A stretch of DNA of 29,001 nt, from NCBI GenBank assembly GCA_016206235.1, contig JACQRZ010000014.1:1-29001 (forward strand). The letters are read 5' to 3'. Under the pieces are notes generated by a model. That model made no database searches, had not been told where the DNA came from, and saw only the letters and a program-made list of their open reading frames with translations. The position numbers were made by a program, and so were the translations under genes. Positions 7,140-15,485 of this stretch are shown piece after piece. Every line of letters starts with the position of its first letter. Within the stretch, counting starts at the first letter, position 1. This DNA comes from Candidatus Uhrbacteria bacterium. Lineage in GTDB: Bacteria; Patescibacteriota; Patescibacteriia; JACQRZ01.

Positions 7140-8351
7140 CTAATCTCTCCACACAAAAAGAGATCTGATATATTGCCGGACACCGTCCATAAAGCCGTTT
7201 TTCTCTGACTGTTTCTGATGTTGTTGTCGCGAAATGGGCTGTGCTTGCCCATGTTGTTCCTGTTGAAGTGCATGCAGAGCAGTTCTCACCTCATTAATAT
7301 CTCGATCACTATTAGTAATCTTACGAATACTTCTTATGCTACTCGGTTGATTTTCAGGTGTGTGCCCTTGCTCTCGAACAAGCACATATTCAATACGCTT
7401 TGGAACTGCCGGCATTTGAATCGTGTTTCCTGTTCTTTTTTCCATTGGTATTTTTAATGCTTTGATTTTCGAGGGATCGCCTAAAAGTTGTTTCAATAAT
7501 GTCGCCCTTCCTTGTTCCCATTTTTGAGCAAGGTTGCCATATCCCCTCTCGCGCCGACCTTTTGCAAATAATGGATTGAGTAAAAAAATCCTGATACTCT
7601 CTGCAATATCCTCTGCTTCATTTAATCGACCATATGACGTGGGGGGTGGATTATCTTTATCAAATTCTTCTCCCCGCCAGCCGCTATTCCATTGCGATCG
7701 TATATTGAGCATATCATCGAGAACATGCCCAAGCTCGTGAACAAGATCCCCTTCAAATGCGGTGCTGTTCGGTGTTCCCGCACCTTTTATTCCAGAATTG
7801 AGACGCGCCTGGGGATTGATCTCAACCATTCGAGGAACACTAAACAACATTTCTTTGGATATAGCTTTTTTGAGCTTATATTTTTGCGTAAGGAGTTCTT
7901 GGTCCATTGCGCCGGGATGCACTCTTCCATTTTGATTTCCTCCGCGAAGAACAGTTATATCCTGTCGATCCGTATTATTGATCACAATGCTTCGCGCTGT
8001 TTTTAATACTCGCCCGTCTGCTATTTGTGAATAGATACTGACGACTCTTTGTATGGATTGCGTTTCTTCGCGCGTTAACGGATTTCCATAATTGTAAACA
8101 GAAAAGGACTCTCCATTCACTAAAAATTCAAACTGCTCGCGCGGCTTTTTTTCGACAAACTCATTATCGAGCCACCAACAACGTTGCTCTGCTATTTCAC
8201 GTACTCGATTTTCAAGATCCTCTCCTTGGCGAGCGGGATGATTGTACATCGGAATAACATGTGGTTGTATTTCTGGATCAAAAGATGAGATCTTTTGTAC
8301 AGGAATCTTTGTGAAATCTCTATTTTGCTCGTAAAAATCGTGATTGGTCAT
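7140..8351 (-). CDS. Anthrax-lethal-factor-like (ATLF/M34-type) zinc metalloprotease, putative
   Basis: This 403-residue protein has a zinc-protease core: HELGH at 205-209 in LVHELGHVLDDM, then TSYGRLNEAEDIAES (238-252). The second stretch matches what I recall of lethal factor (TSYGRTNEAEFFAEA), where the tyrosine and a glutamate complete the active site. Predicted ligands are H205, H209 and E247, with base E206 and catalytic Y240. No signal peptide or membrane segment is visible. The N-terminal 160 residues are unrecognised, and the last 60 are Gln-rich, ending in FMDGVRQYIRSLFVWRD. It lies between a cupin gene (12-base gap) and ddl (42-base gap). The fold call is firm; the substrate and whether it is exported are unknown. 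Confidence 0.75.
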   Translation of the reverse strand: MTNHDFYEQNRDFTKIPVQKISSFDPEIQPHVIPMYNHPARQGEDLENRVREIAEQRCWWLDNEFVEKKPREQFEFLVNGESFSVYNYGNPLTREETQSIQRVVSIYSQIADGRVLKTARSIVINNTDRQDITVLRGGNQNGRVHPGAMDQELLTQKYKLKKAISKEMLFSVPRMVEINPQARLNSGIKGAGTPNSTAFEGDLVHELGHVLDDMLNIRSQWNSGWRGEEFDKDNPPPTSYGRLNEAEDIAESIRIFLLNPLFAKGRRERGYGNLAQKWEQGRATLLKQLLGDPSKIKALKIPMEKRTGNTIQMPAVPKRIEYVLVREQGHTPENQPSSIRSIRKITNSDRDINEVRTALHALQQEQHGQAQPISRQQHQKQSEKNGFMDGVRQYIRSLFVWRD

Positions 8352-8363
8352 AGCTATAGATCA

Positions 8364-8702
8364 TTAACACACACTGTACTGCTCTCGCTTCCAGGCTGGA
8401 GCGTTCACCAAAACGATTGTAAGATGAAAACCTTCAATCCAATATTGCTCGTGTTCCTTAACGTGATACACATCGCCTTCTTCAATTGGAAAGTCCCCAA
8501 ACTCTGAATGAACAACACCTGCGCCAGAAAGAACATAATTCATCTGCTCGCATTTGAGATTCACCGCCATACCGCTTGCGGGATACCTACCGTCAATGGC
8601 TGCGAGTGCAAAGCTCATGCGTTCGCTCGGCACTTCGTATTCCCACACTGTTGCGGACTCACCATACGTTTTTTTCGTGCTCTCGTCTTTTTTTAGTAGC
8701 AT
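8364..8702 (-). CDS. Cupin-domain protein
   Basis: This 112-residue single-domain protein looks like a small cupin beta barrel: EQMNYVLSGAGVVHSEFGDFPIEEGDVYHV fits cupin motif 1 and HLTIVLVNAPAW fits the closing strands. The usual metal-binding HxH pair is poorly kept (MNYVLSG in place of HxH), so metal binding and enzymatic activity are uncertain, and a sugar- or ligand-binding role is possible. It sits 9 bases after uppP and 12 before the metalloprotease gene, so it is probably cotranscribed with both. Confidence 0.7.
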   Translation of the reverse strand: MLLKKDESTKKTYGESATVWEYEVPSERMSFALAAIDGRYPASGMAVNLKCEQMNYVLSGAGVVHSEFGDFPIEEGDVYHVKEHEQYWIEGFHLTIVLVNAPAWKREQYSVC

Positions 8703-8711
8703 AGTTTTATA

Positions 8712-9482
8712 TTATTTAACAAACAGGAGAAAAAGAATGCCAATAATAATTCTATAGTACCCAAACAACGCAAAACCGTTGCGTTCGACATACTTCACAA
8801 ACAGCTTCACAGCAATCCATGCCGTGAAAAATGAAACGATGCCACCCCACGCAAGAAGACCAATATCTGATGGCGTGATACCAGCCGATGATTTATAAAG
8901 GTCATACCCTGTTGCCATTCCCATTGTTGGTATTGCAAGAAAAAAAGAAAACTCCATTGCCTCTTTTTTTGAAAGGCCGCTCGCCATACCACCTATGATG
9001 GTAGCTGCTGCGCGCGAGACACCGGGTATCACGGAAATGCCTTGGCAAAGACCAATACTAAGAGCTTTTGGATACGATATCTCCTCGAGCTTTTGATACT
9101 CCGACTCCTTTGTGGCGCTCATTTTTTTATCGAGTAGGATAAGAATAATACCACCGAGAATAAGCGCGACAGATACGATGACAGGATTAAATAAATGTGT
9201 TTTGATCACAGCATAGGCAACCACGCCAATGACTCCCGTTGGGATAAATGCGAGAAGTGTTTTTTGGAGAAGGTGCTTGCTGTGAAAAATATGCTTGGCG
9301 TACAAAAAAACGATTGCTAAAATAGCGCCGAGCTGAATGACAATCTCAAATGTTTTTAAAAACTCCGTGTTAGGAATACCCAAAAACGTTGACGCCAATA
9401 TCATATGACCTGTTGAGGATATTGGCAAAAACTCAGTAACTCCCTCAATAACTCCTAAGATACTTGCGTCCAAATAGGTCAT
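8712..9482 (-). CDS. uppP: Undecaprenyl-diphosphatase UppP (BacA)
   Basis: This 256-residue multi-span membrane enzyme dephosphorylates undecaprenyl pyrophosphate to recycle the lipid carrier of cell-wall synthesis. The two signature motifs are present: EGVTEFLPISSTGHM (13-27) with E13, E17 and H26, and PGVSRAAAT (153-161) with R157. About eight hydrophobic segments are visible. Its ATG overlaps the NUDIX gene stop as ATGA. It shares a transcript run with ddl, another peptidoglycan gene. Confidence 0.96.
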   Translation of the reverse strand: MTYLDASILGVIEGVTEFLPISSTGHMILASTFLGIPNTEFLKTFEIVIQLGAILAIVFLYAKHIFHSKHLLQKTLLAFIPTGVIGVVAYAVIKTHLFNPVIVSVALILGGIILILLDKKMSATKESEYQKLEEISYPKALSIGLCQGISVIPGVSRAAATIIGGMASGLSKKEAMEFSFFLAIPTMGMATGYDLYKSSAGITPSDIGLLAWGGIVSFFTAWIAVKLFVKYVERNGFALFGYYRIIIGILFLLFVK

Positions 9483-10027
9483 ACATGCGATGGCGTCTCT
9501 TCCGTTACGAGGTGTGGGAAAAATTGCTTGATGACAAAATGAAACGCATCACCAAACATCTGTGGATTTTTATGCAGTTCATCTTTCAACTCACTTTCCG
9601 TGAAGTATGTATAGTCCACAGACTCTACTCCGAGCTTAGGGACTTCGTCTGAAAAAATGTTGTACATGACAAAGAGATGATTCTCCTGTCTTCCAATAAC
9701 GAATCGATTGAAAACAGCTCGATTAATGTATTCAAACTTTAGATCACCCACCAAACCGACTTCTTCCTCTGCCTCGCGCCGCAACGCCTCTTCTTCGGTC
9801 TCTCCTGCGCTCACATGGCCGCCAACCGGCGACACATACTGCCCCGCATCTTGCCGATCACCTGCCTGTTTGACCAAAAGCCACCGACCTTGTGAGTCAA
9901 CCACTTCGCTGATAACGCATTTATGAAGGAGTCCTTTGGCGTGCGACTCGCTCTTGAGCATGGTTTCAATCACATTACCCTGCTCGTCGATAATATCGAC
10001 GCGTTCGATGTCTTCTGTTGTTATCAT
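9479..10027 (-). CDS. NUDIX hydrolase
   Basis: This 182-residue NUDIX-fold pyrophosphohydrolase has an intact Nudix box: G70-x5-E76-x7-REAEEEVGL (84-92), preceded by SPVGGHVSAGE. The N-terminus (MITTEDIERVDIIDEQGNVI) resembles isopentenyl-diphosphate-isomerase-like or ADP-ribose NUDIX proteins, but the substrate cannot be read. I chose the ATG at 10027; an in-frame TTG at 10045 would overlap the YggU gene by 7 bases. It is coupled to uppP by ATGA. Confidence 0.85.
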   Translation of the reverse strand: MITTEDIERVDIIDEQGNVIETMLKSESHAKGLLHKCVISEVVDSQGRWLLVKQAGDRQDAGQYVSPVGGHVSAGETEEEALRREAEEEVGLVGDLKFEYINRAVFNRFVIGRQENHLFVMYNIFSDEVPKLGVESVDYTYFTESELKDELHKNPQMFGDAFHFVIKQFFPHLVTEETPSHV

Positions 10028-10038
10028 AGTGAATACAT

Positions 10039-10260
10039 TCAACAATGTATCTCAAATACCTTTGTTCTGCTGGTGCGCCCTGAACAGAGCTCGATTGCAC
10101 TCTTCGGAGCTCGAAAATGCTTCGCGAGCACCTTGATGACTGCTTCATTGGCTTTACCGTCGTGAGGTCGAGCAGTCACTTTTACATGATAGTGAGTATC
10201 GTCAATCTGTTCAATAGACTGAAAGGCAGCGCCAGGCGTCACTCGCACAAAGATTTTCAT
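10039..10260 (-). CDS. YggU/DUF167 family protein
   Basis: This 73-residue protein fits the DUF167 (YggU) family of small alpha/beta proteins of unknown function: MKIFVRVTPGA at the start, VKVTARPHDGKANEAVIKVLAKHF in the middle and GRTSRTKVFEI near the end. Length and order match the family. It heads a minus-strand run into the NUDIX and uppP genes and has a plausible promoter at 10286-10314. Confidence 0.88.
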   Translation of the reverse strand: MKIFVRVTPGAAFQSIEQIDDTHYHVKVTARPHDGKANEAVIKVLAKHFRAPKSAIELCSGRTSRTKVFEIHC

Positions 10261-10285
10261 CTCTGATCAATTATTGCTATGAACT

Positions 10286-10314
10286 ACCATAGCAAATAGC
10301 TTTGGGGTGCTCAA
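10286..10314 (-). promoter_or_regulatory. Promoter before the YggU-NUDIX-uppP run
   Basis: TTGAGC (10314-10309), a 17-base spacer and TATGGT (10291-10286) with an extended TGC just upstream of the -10. The start would be near 10279, about 19 bases before the YggU ATG. Confidence 0.55.
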
Positions 10315-10347
10315 GTTTCTCCTGCCGGCGCGGATTATTTCATTATT

Positions 10348-10809
10348 TTACTTAATCCTTTTCCAGAAAAGAGTGCCAATCCAAAACACAGAGACGCCAA
10401 TCGTATTTGCCACCAGATCCCACCATGTGTCCGACGGATCAAGACGCGCAAAACCAAATGTGACAACCGCGAACTCAAAAAGTTCATTTGCAACACCAAG
10501 ACCACTGACAAAAAAATAGAGTATCGCGAGTTCAGTTAACGGTTGGAACTTCCGCGAAAAAAACTGTCGCACATACAACCATAGAAATCCAGTGAACACT
10601 CCCCCGCCGACCGCATGCGTAGTAAACGCGGTATACCGTCCCTCGATATCCGGCGATGGAAGATACCACGACACAAAAAATAAGACGCATGCAATAGCAA
10701 GTGGCGTGCGCGAAACGGCCCTTTGAGCGAATCGCGCCAAAACCAGTGGAAAGACAAAATACAAAACAAGCGGCACAACAACAGAAACGATAATAAAAAT
10801 CTTTGACAT
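10348..10809 (-). CDS. VanZ-like integral membrane protein
   Basis: This 153-residue protein has four to five hydrophobic segments. Conserved-looking polar positions fall as in VanZ-like proteins: TTHAVGGGVF near residue 64, ANELFEF near 106, and DTWWDLVANTIG near 126-137. The family is of uncertain function. It ends 87 bases before the YggU start and begins 33 bases after the tRNA-Ser end, so it could be read through from rmuC and the tRNA. Confidence 0.65.
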   Translation of the reverse strand: MSKIFIIVSVVVPLVLYFVFPLVLARFAQRAVSRTPLAIACVLFFVSWYLPSPDIEGRYTAFTTHAVGGGVFTGFLWLYVRQFFSRKFQPLTELAILYFFVSGLGVANELFEFAVVTFGFARLDPSDTWWDLVANTIGVSVFWIGTLFWKRIK

Positions 10810-10842
10810 ATTTCCGGCCAGAATTCAGATTCTGAAATTCTT

Positions 10843-10929
10843 CGGAAGGGGGGGGATTCGAACCCCCGAGGAGCTTTCACCCCTACAGTCTTTCCAGGAC
10901 TGCCGTTTCAACCGCTCACGCACCCTTCC
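10843..10929 (-). tRNA. tRNA-Ser(GGA)
   Basis: This 87-base class II tRNA has a full 7-bp acceptor stem (GGAAGGG with CCCTTCC), a CGT/ACG D stem, an anticodon stem CAGTC/GACTG around loop CTGGAAA (anticodon GGA), a long variable arm and a T arm GGGGG/CCCCC with TTCGAAT loop. The discriminator base is G, as in serine tRNAs. The 3' CCA is not encoded. The 5' end is 2 bases after the rmuC stop codon. Confidence 0.95.
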
Positions 10930-10931
10930 TC

Positions 10932-12011
10932 TTATAATTTTTGACCTTGAGTTTCTTCGCTCGATGGCTCGGGTAAGATATTTTGGTTCTGAATCTGATT
11001 GATCACTTTTTGTAGCGAGTTACTTCGTGTCTTAGATACGGCGTCAAACTGCTTTTTTACTGACTCTAGCCTGTCACCGAGCGTATCTAAGCTTTCTGAA
11101 AATTTGCCATACTCTATCTCAAATTTCTGGATAAGTCCAATCACATGGTGCAGATTCTCTTGGTAGCGAAAGTTTGAGTAGGCTTGTTTGACCATACGCA
11201 AAATCGCCGTAAAGCTAAATGGCCCTGTCATGATCACCTTTCGCTGCATCGCCTCTTCCCACACTTCGTGCAACTGGTCGTAGATGAACGAAAAAATCAT
11301 CTCATTGGGAATGAACAGCACAACAAAATCAACGGTCTTGTCCTCGGGATTGATATAGTCGCGATTCGTTACCTGCTTGATTTTCTGTTTTACGTCTGTC
11401 GCAAACTGGCGCGTATGAAGCTCCTTCTCCTGCTTGTCATCGGTTGATGACATTTTCATAAGCGCAGCATACGGAAATTTCACATCAATATTGATCTTTG
11501 TTTTGTCTGGCAAAAACAAAGTGTAGTCTGGGCGTGTATCGGTGCTCTCCTGCTCTTTGTTGTAGATATAATCTTGCCCCACTACAAATCCTGCCATCTT
11601 CAAAAGATTTTCTGCCACCTGTTCTCCAAATGCCCCACGCAACTGGTTGTTCGACAAAATTTTTTTTAGGTCATCCGTGCTTCCGCGCAGCTGATGCATA
11701 ATGTCTTTATGCGTATCCAACTCTTGCTTGATCGTCGAAAAAGTTGCAATGCGCTGTTGGTCGCTTTTTTCCATCCGCTCCCGTGTTTCCGCAATCTCAC
11801 GGCGCATCTCTTGGACAAGCTGAGCTATTGAATCTTTTTTTGACTCAAGATCTTTTTGCGCTAAAACCTGCCCGCTCCCTACATGCTCCTTTGCCGCACG
11901 CGCCAACTCTTCATGCGCTTTTTTGAGTGAATGCGAAAAAAAGACGGCCATAACAGCAAACCCCGCGACAAGAACGAGCGCACTCATAATAAGAACAGAA
12001 AGATCAGACAT
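10932..12011 (-). CDS. rmuC: RmuC family DNA recombination protein
   Basis: This 359-residue protein has an N-terminal membrane segment (about 4-26), a long coiled coil (about 28-125, rich in E, K and Q) and then the RmuC domain: NNQLRGAFGEQVAENLLKMAGF, DYTLFLPDKTKINIDVKFPYA and FVVLFIPNEMIFSFIYDQL. RmuC proteins limit certain DNA rearrangements and have a predicted PD-(D/E)xK nuclease fold; D and K in INIDVKFP fit that. I chose the ATG at 12011; the longer reading from 12074 adds 21 atypical residues. It is divergent from the P-type ATPase gene and followed immediately by tRNA-Ser. Confidence 0.9.
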   Translation of the reverse strand: MSDLSVLIMSALVLVAGFAVMAVFFSHSLKKAHEELARAAKEHVGSGQVLAQKDLESKKDSIAQLVQEMRREIAETRERMEKSDQQRIATFSTIKQELDTHKDIMHQLRGSTDDLKKILSNNQLRGAFGEQVAENLLKMAGFVVGQDYIYNKEQESTDTRPDYTLFLPDKTKINIDVKFPYAALMKMSSTDDKQEKELHTRQFATDVKQKIKQVTNRDYINPEDKTVDFVVLFIPNEMIFSFIYDQLHEVWEEAMQRKVIMTGPFSFTAILRMVKQAYSNFRYQENLHHVIGLIQKFEIEYGKFSESLDTLGDRLESVKKQFDAVSKTRSNSLQKVINQIQNQNILPEPSSEETQGQKL

Positions 12012-12080
12012 ATCTATAAAGAAAGGGTAAAAAATGATACACTGGATGTACCCGCACGATACCACGAACTCCAACCAAAT

Positions 12081-12122
12081 TCAACTCCAACACTACTCAC
12101 TACTCACTACAAACTATCCACT
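12081..12122 (+). repeat. Degenerate heptamer tandem repeat before the P-type ATPase
   Basis: Five to six consecutive 7-mers of the type ACTCACT (two exact copies at 12095-12108) end 5 bases before the ATPase ATG. The sense strand contains no G across this tract. No SD is visible. The gap between rmuC and this gene (12012-12127) must also carry both divergent promoters, but I see no convincing -35/-10 pair. Confidence 0.75.
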
Positions 12123-12127
12123 CGATT

Positions 12128-14866
12128 ATGTCCCTCTGGCACACCCTTACCTCGGCAGCAATTGCGCAAGAATTGCAAACTGACCTTTCGCACGGCCTCT
12201 CGTCTGATGAAGCACGAAAGCGCCTTGCAACCTATGGAGCAAACGCATTGCCTGAAAAAAAGAAAGAAACGATTCTTCACATTTTTATATCGCAGTTTCA
12301 GAGCCCGCTCATCTTTGTCCTTGTTGGCGCATGCCTTATCTTATTTTTGCTCCACGAATTCAATGACGCTCTCATCATAGCCTTTATCCTTGGTTTCAAT
12401 GCTGTTCTGGGTACCATTCAAGAAGGCCGTGCGCAAAACACCCTTGCTGCACTCAAAAAATTTATTACAACCCAAGCAACGGTCCTTCGTGATAAGCAAG
12501 AAATCATTATTCCCGATAATGAAATTGTGCCGGGAGATATTCTCATTGTGAAAGAAGGAGAAAAAGTTCCAGCTGACGCGCGTATTATTGAAAGTTTTGG
12601 TCTCCGCGTGGACGAATCCGCAATCACTGGCGAGTCTGGTGTTGTCAACAAATCCCCTGCCCTTCTCAAAAAGAAAGATACACCGGTGGCAGACAGAAAA
12701 AATATACTTTTGAAAGGATCGTCGATTGTTGGAGGAAACGGCCTTGCTATCTGTGTGGCAACAGGCACGGAAACGGAGATAGGTAAAGTGAGTACAGCCG
12801 TTGCCACAATGGATACCGATATTCCTTTGAAACAAGACATTAAAAACCTTTCTCAGACTATTTTGAAAATTGTCGCCGCAACCTGTGCTGGCATCTTTCT
12901 GCTCGGAGTTGTGATGGGCAACTCTGCTGAGACTATGTTTGCCACTGTTGTATCGATGGCCGTTTCGCTCATACCTGAAGGGCTACCTATTGTTGTTACC
13001 CTGATACTGGCAAACGGCGTGTGGTATATGGCGCGCCGCAACGCGCTGGTGAAAAAGATGCAAGCTGTCGAGGCTCTGGGGCAGGCCCATATTATCGCAG
13101 TAGACAAGACTGGTACTATCACGTGCAACGAACTCACGACAAAACGTGTCTATACGCAAGGCGTATTTTTTGACGTGTCAGGAGTTGGTTACGACCCCAA
13201 GGGTACAATAAGCCGTGATGGAAGAGATGTAGTTCCCGCACAACAAGAAGAACTCCTTCACATCAACAAACTTGCCCTTCTCTCCTCAAATGCCCACGTG
13301 GCGCTCCAAGAAGACACGCATGAATGGAAGGTAAACGGAGATCCAACAGAAGCTGCCATGGTGGTACTCTCTGAAAAAATTGGCATATCTAAAGAAGAAC
13401 TTGAACAGCAGTACCCACGCGTATCAGAGTTGCCATTTGACTATAAGGTCCGTTACCACGCAACGCTGCACAAAGATAAAAGCGGCTATGTTGTTGCTCT
13501 TGCTGGCGCTCCCGAGGCAGTCATAGCACTTTCCAAAAACATCCGAACAGAAAAAGGCATTTCTCCCTTGACTGCCGATCGTAAAAAACTCCTTGAAGAA
13601 GCTATTTTTGCCTCCTCACAAAAAGGCTATCGTGTTATTTGTTTCGGCTCTAAAAAACTCTCGCTTTCCGATGCATCGGAATTTAATGCGACACATATAA
13701 ACGAGCTGTGCCTTGAAGGGTTTTATTGTATGGAAGATTCGCTTCGCAGTGAAGTGCGCGCGGCAGTGCAAAAAGCCCAAACAGCCGGAGTGCAGGTTGT
13801 GATGATAACTGGTGATCATGCTCTCACAGCGCAAGCGATTGCGACCCAAGCAGGTATTTACCGTGATGGCGACCATATTCTTACTGGCGAAGAGCTGGAA
13901 TACATGAGTGCAGCAGAATTGGATAGGCACCTCCCAACTACAACAGTATTTGCTCGCGTTACGCCCGCGCACAAAATGATACTTGTGCAAGGATACAAAC
14001 GTATTGGAAAAATCATTGCCATGACTGGCGATGGTGTGAATGATGCGCCGGCGCTGGTGGCTGCTGATCTTGGCATTTCAATGGGCAAAATCGGCACCGA
14101 AGTAGCAAAGGAAGCGTCTGATATTATCTTGCTCGATGATAATTTTACCAGCATCGTGAGCGCGATCGAGGAAGGAAGGCGTATTTTTTATGCAATGCGC
14201 CGCGTATTGTTTTATTTATTCTCAACGAGTCTTGCAGAATCAACCATTATCGGCGCGTCATTGCTGTTTGGCCTTCCCTTACCGCTTCTTCCTGCGCAAA
14301 TCATTTGGCTCAACCTTATTACGGACGGATTCTTAGTATTGGCGCTTGGCATGGAGCGGCGAGGAGGCTCGCACTTTCTGCAAAAAATGCTGGTAAGGAG
14401 CCGAACCTTTATTGATAAAACGGATTTTTCTCGCATCTTTCTTATAAGCATGTGGATGTCGACTGGAACCCTTCTTATGTTCATTTCGTGGTACGCCATC
14501 GACATGCCAAAGGCACTCACGCTATCGCTCACGACATTGGCAGCATTTCAGTGGTTTAATGCCTTCAATACGCGCTCGAACATGACGTCACTCTTCCGTA
14601 TCAATCCTTTTTCAAATCGTTATCTTATCGGTGCAATATGTATTGTCGTCACGCTCCAATTCTTGGCACTCACCCAAACCTTCTTACAGGAAGTCTTAAG
14701 TCTCACACACATCTCATTGGCTGAGTGGGCAAGTTGTATCGCTATCGCTTCTACCATTATCATTCCTGATGAGGTGCGCAAATTCTTCGCGCGACGAAAA
14801 GCTGCCAAAACCGTATCGGCACCAACCATTGCTCTTGCTACAAAATCTGCTATAGTCTCTCAATGA
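12128..14866 (+). CDS. P-type cation ATPase, calcium-pump type (P2A-like)
   Basis: This 912-residue pump belongs to the P2 group. In order: N-terminal cation-ATPase domain, TGES (167-170) in the actuator domain, TM4 motif PEGLP with E284, phosphorylation site DKTGT (D326), KGxx nucleotide-domain region, hinge GDGVNDAP (634-641), TM5 with E704, and TM6 NLITDG (N729, T732, D733). E284, N729 and D733 match site II of SERCA; E704 matches the site I glutamate, while the SERCA asparagine three residues earlier is a serine here. One or two Ca ions (or Mn) are plausible. Its 3' end overlaps the DedA gene as ATGA. Confidence 0.92.
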   Translation: MSLWHTLTSAAIAQELQTDLSHGLSSDEARKRLATYGANALPEKKKETILHIFISQFQSPLIFVLVGACLILFLLHEFNDALIIAFILGFNAVLGTIQEGRAQNTLAALKKFITTQATVLRDKQEIIIPDNEIVPGDILIVKEGEKVPADARIIESFGLRVDESAITGESGVVNKSPALLKKKDTPVADRKNILLKGSSIVGGNGLAICVATGTETEIGKVSTAVATMDTDIPLKQDIKNLSQTILKIVAATCAGIFLLGVVMGNSAETMFATVVSMAVSLIPEGLPIVVTLILANGVWYMARRNALVKKMQAVEALGQAHIIAVDKTGTITCNELTTKRVYTQGVFFDVSGVGYDPKGTISRDGRDVVPAQQEELLHINKLALLSSNAHVALQEDTHEWKVNGDPTEAAMVVLSEKIGISKEELEQQYPRVSELPFDYKVRYHATLHKDKSGYVVALAGAPEAVIALSKNIRTEKGISPLTADRKKLLEEAIFASSQKGYRVICFGSKKLSLSDASEFNATHINELCLEGFYCMEDSLRSEVRAAVQKAQTAGVQVVMITGDHALTAQAIATQAGIYRDGDHILTGEELEYMSAAELDRHLPTTTVFARVTPAHKMILVQGYKRIGKIIAMTGDGVNDAPALVAADLGISMGKIGTEVAKEASDIILLDDNFTSIVSAIEEGRRIFYAMRRVLFYLFSTSLAESTIIGASLLFGLPLPLLPAQIIWLNLITDGFLVLALGMERRGGSHFLQKMLVRSRTFIDKTDFSRIFLISMWMSTGTLLMFISWYAIDMPKALTLSLTTLAAFQWFNAFNTRSNMTSLFRINPFSNRYLIGAICIVVTLQFLALTQTFLQEVLSLTHISLAEWASCIAIASTIIIPDEVRKFFARRKAAKTVSAPTIALATKSAIVSQ

Positions 14867-15474
14867 TCTCGGAAGTTGTATCACACCTCGATCCGCGAAC
14901 ACTTATTCAAGCAGGGGGCCTGGTGGGCGTTACGCTTATTGTCTTTGCCGAAACTGGTCTCTTCGTCGGATTCTTTTTTCCCGGTGATAGCCTTCTTTTT
15001 ACAGCAGGTTTTTTTGCTTCGCAACACCTATTAGATATTCGCCTTCTTCTTCTGTGTCTTTTTATCGCCTCGGTCATTGGAAATATGGTCGGCTATGCTT
15101 TTGGCAAACGAGTCGGTCCAAAACTTTTTTCGCGTGAAGACTCTTTGTTCTTTCACAAAAACCATCTTGAAAAGACGAGGGTCTTCTTTGAGAAGCATGG
15201 TAATAAAGCAATTTTTTTCGCGCGCTTCTTTCCGATTATGAGAACGTTTACGCCTATTTTCGCTGGCATTGCCCGCATGAACTACCGAAGTTTTGTTCTC
15301 TATACTCTTCTTGGAGGATTTGTCTGGACATGGGGACTTACGCTCTTAGGATACGTCTTAGGAAATGTGATACCAGATATTGATCGCTATCTCTTGCCAA
15401 TCATTGCGGGTATTGTTGCTATCTCGCTTCTTCCCGGCATTATTCATATACTCCGCGGAAAAGCTACAAGCTAA
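14863..15474 (+). CDS. DedA family membrane protein
   Basis: This 203-residue DedA/SNARE-associated-type membrane protein carries FFFPGDSLLFTAGFF (about 42-56) and FFARFFPIMRTFTPIFAG (about 124-141), whose arginines and prolines are the family's conserved set. There are four to five hydrophobic segments. DedA proteins are linked to lipid-carrier flipping and membrane homeostasis. It is coupled to the ATPase by ATGA. Its last codons lie in a period-7 repeat (15461-15481), and it converges on nrdB with an 11-base gap and no clear terminator. Confidence 0.9.
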   Translation: MISEVVSHLDPRTLIQAGGLVGVTLIVFAETGLFVGFFFPGDSLLFTAGFFASQHLLDIRLLLLCLFIASVIGNMVGYAFGKRVGPKLFSREDSLFFHKNHLEKTRVFFEKHGNKAIFFARFFPIMRTFTPIFAGIARMNYRSFVLYTLLGGFVWTWGLTLLGYVLGNVIPDIDRYLLPIIAGIVAISLLPGIIHILRGKATS

Positions 15475-15481
15475 AAGCTAT
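15461..15481 (+). repeat. Three heptamers at the dedA 3' end
   Basis: Three consecutive 7-mers AAGCTA(C/A/T) span the final codons and stop of dedA. This is the only period-7 tract in the window at a convergent junction rather than before a start codon. Confidence 0.7.
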
Positions 15482-15485
15482 CCAT

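Noticed and set aside
12012..12074. 21-residue N-terminal extension of RmuC
   Set aside because: It precedes a standard RmuC N-terminus (MSDL plus membrane segment) and lies in the divergent promoter region.
12081..12122. CRISPR-like tandem repeats
   Set aside because: Units are 7 bases, contiguous and without spacers, and there are no cas genes in the window.
12341..12835. 164-residue reading frame opposite the P-type ATPase gene
   Set aside because: It is antisense to an intact, motif-rich gene and its product has no domain features.
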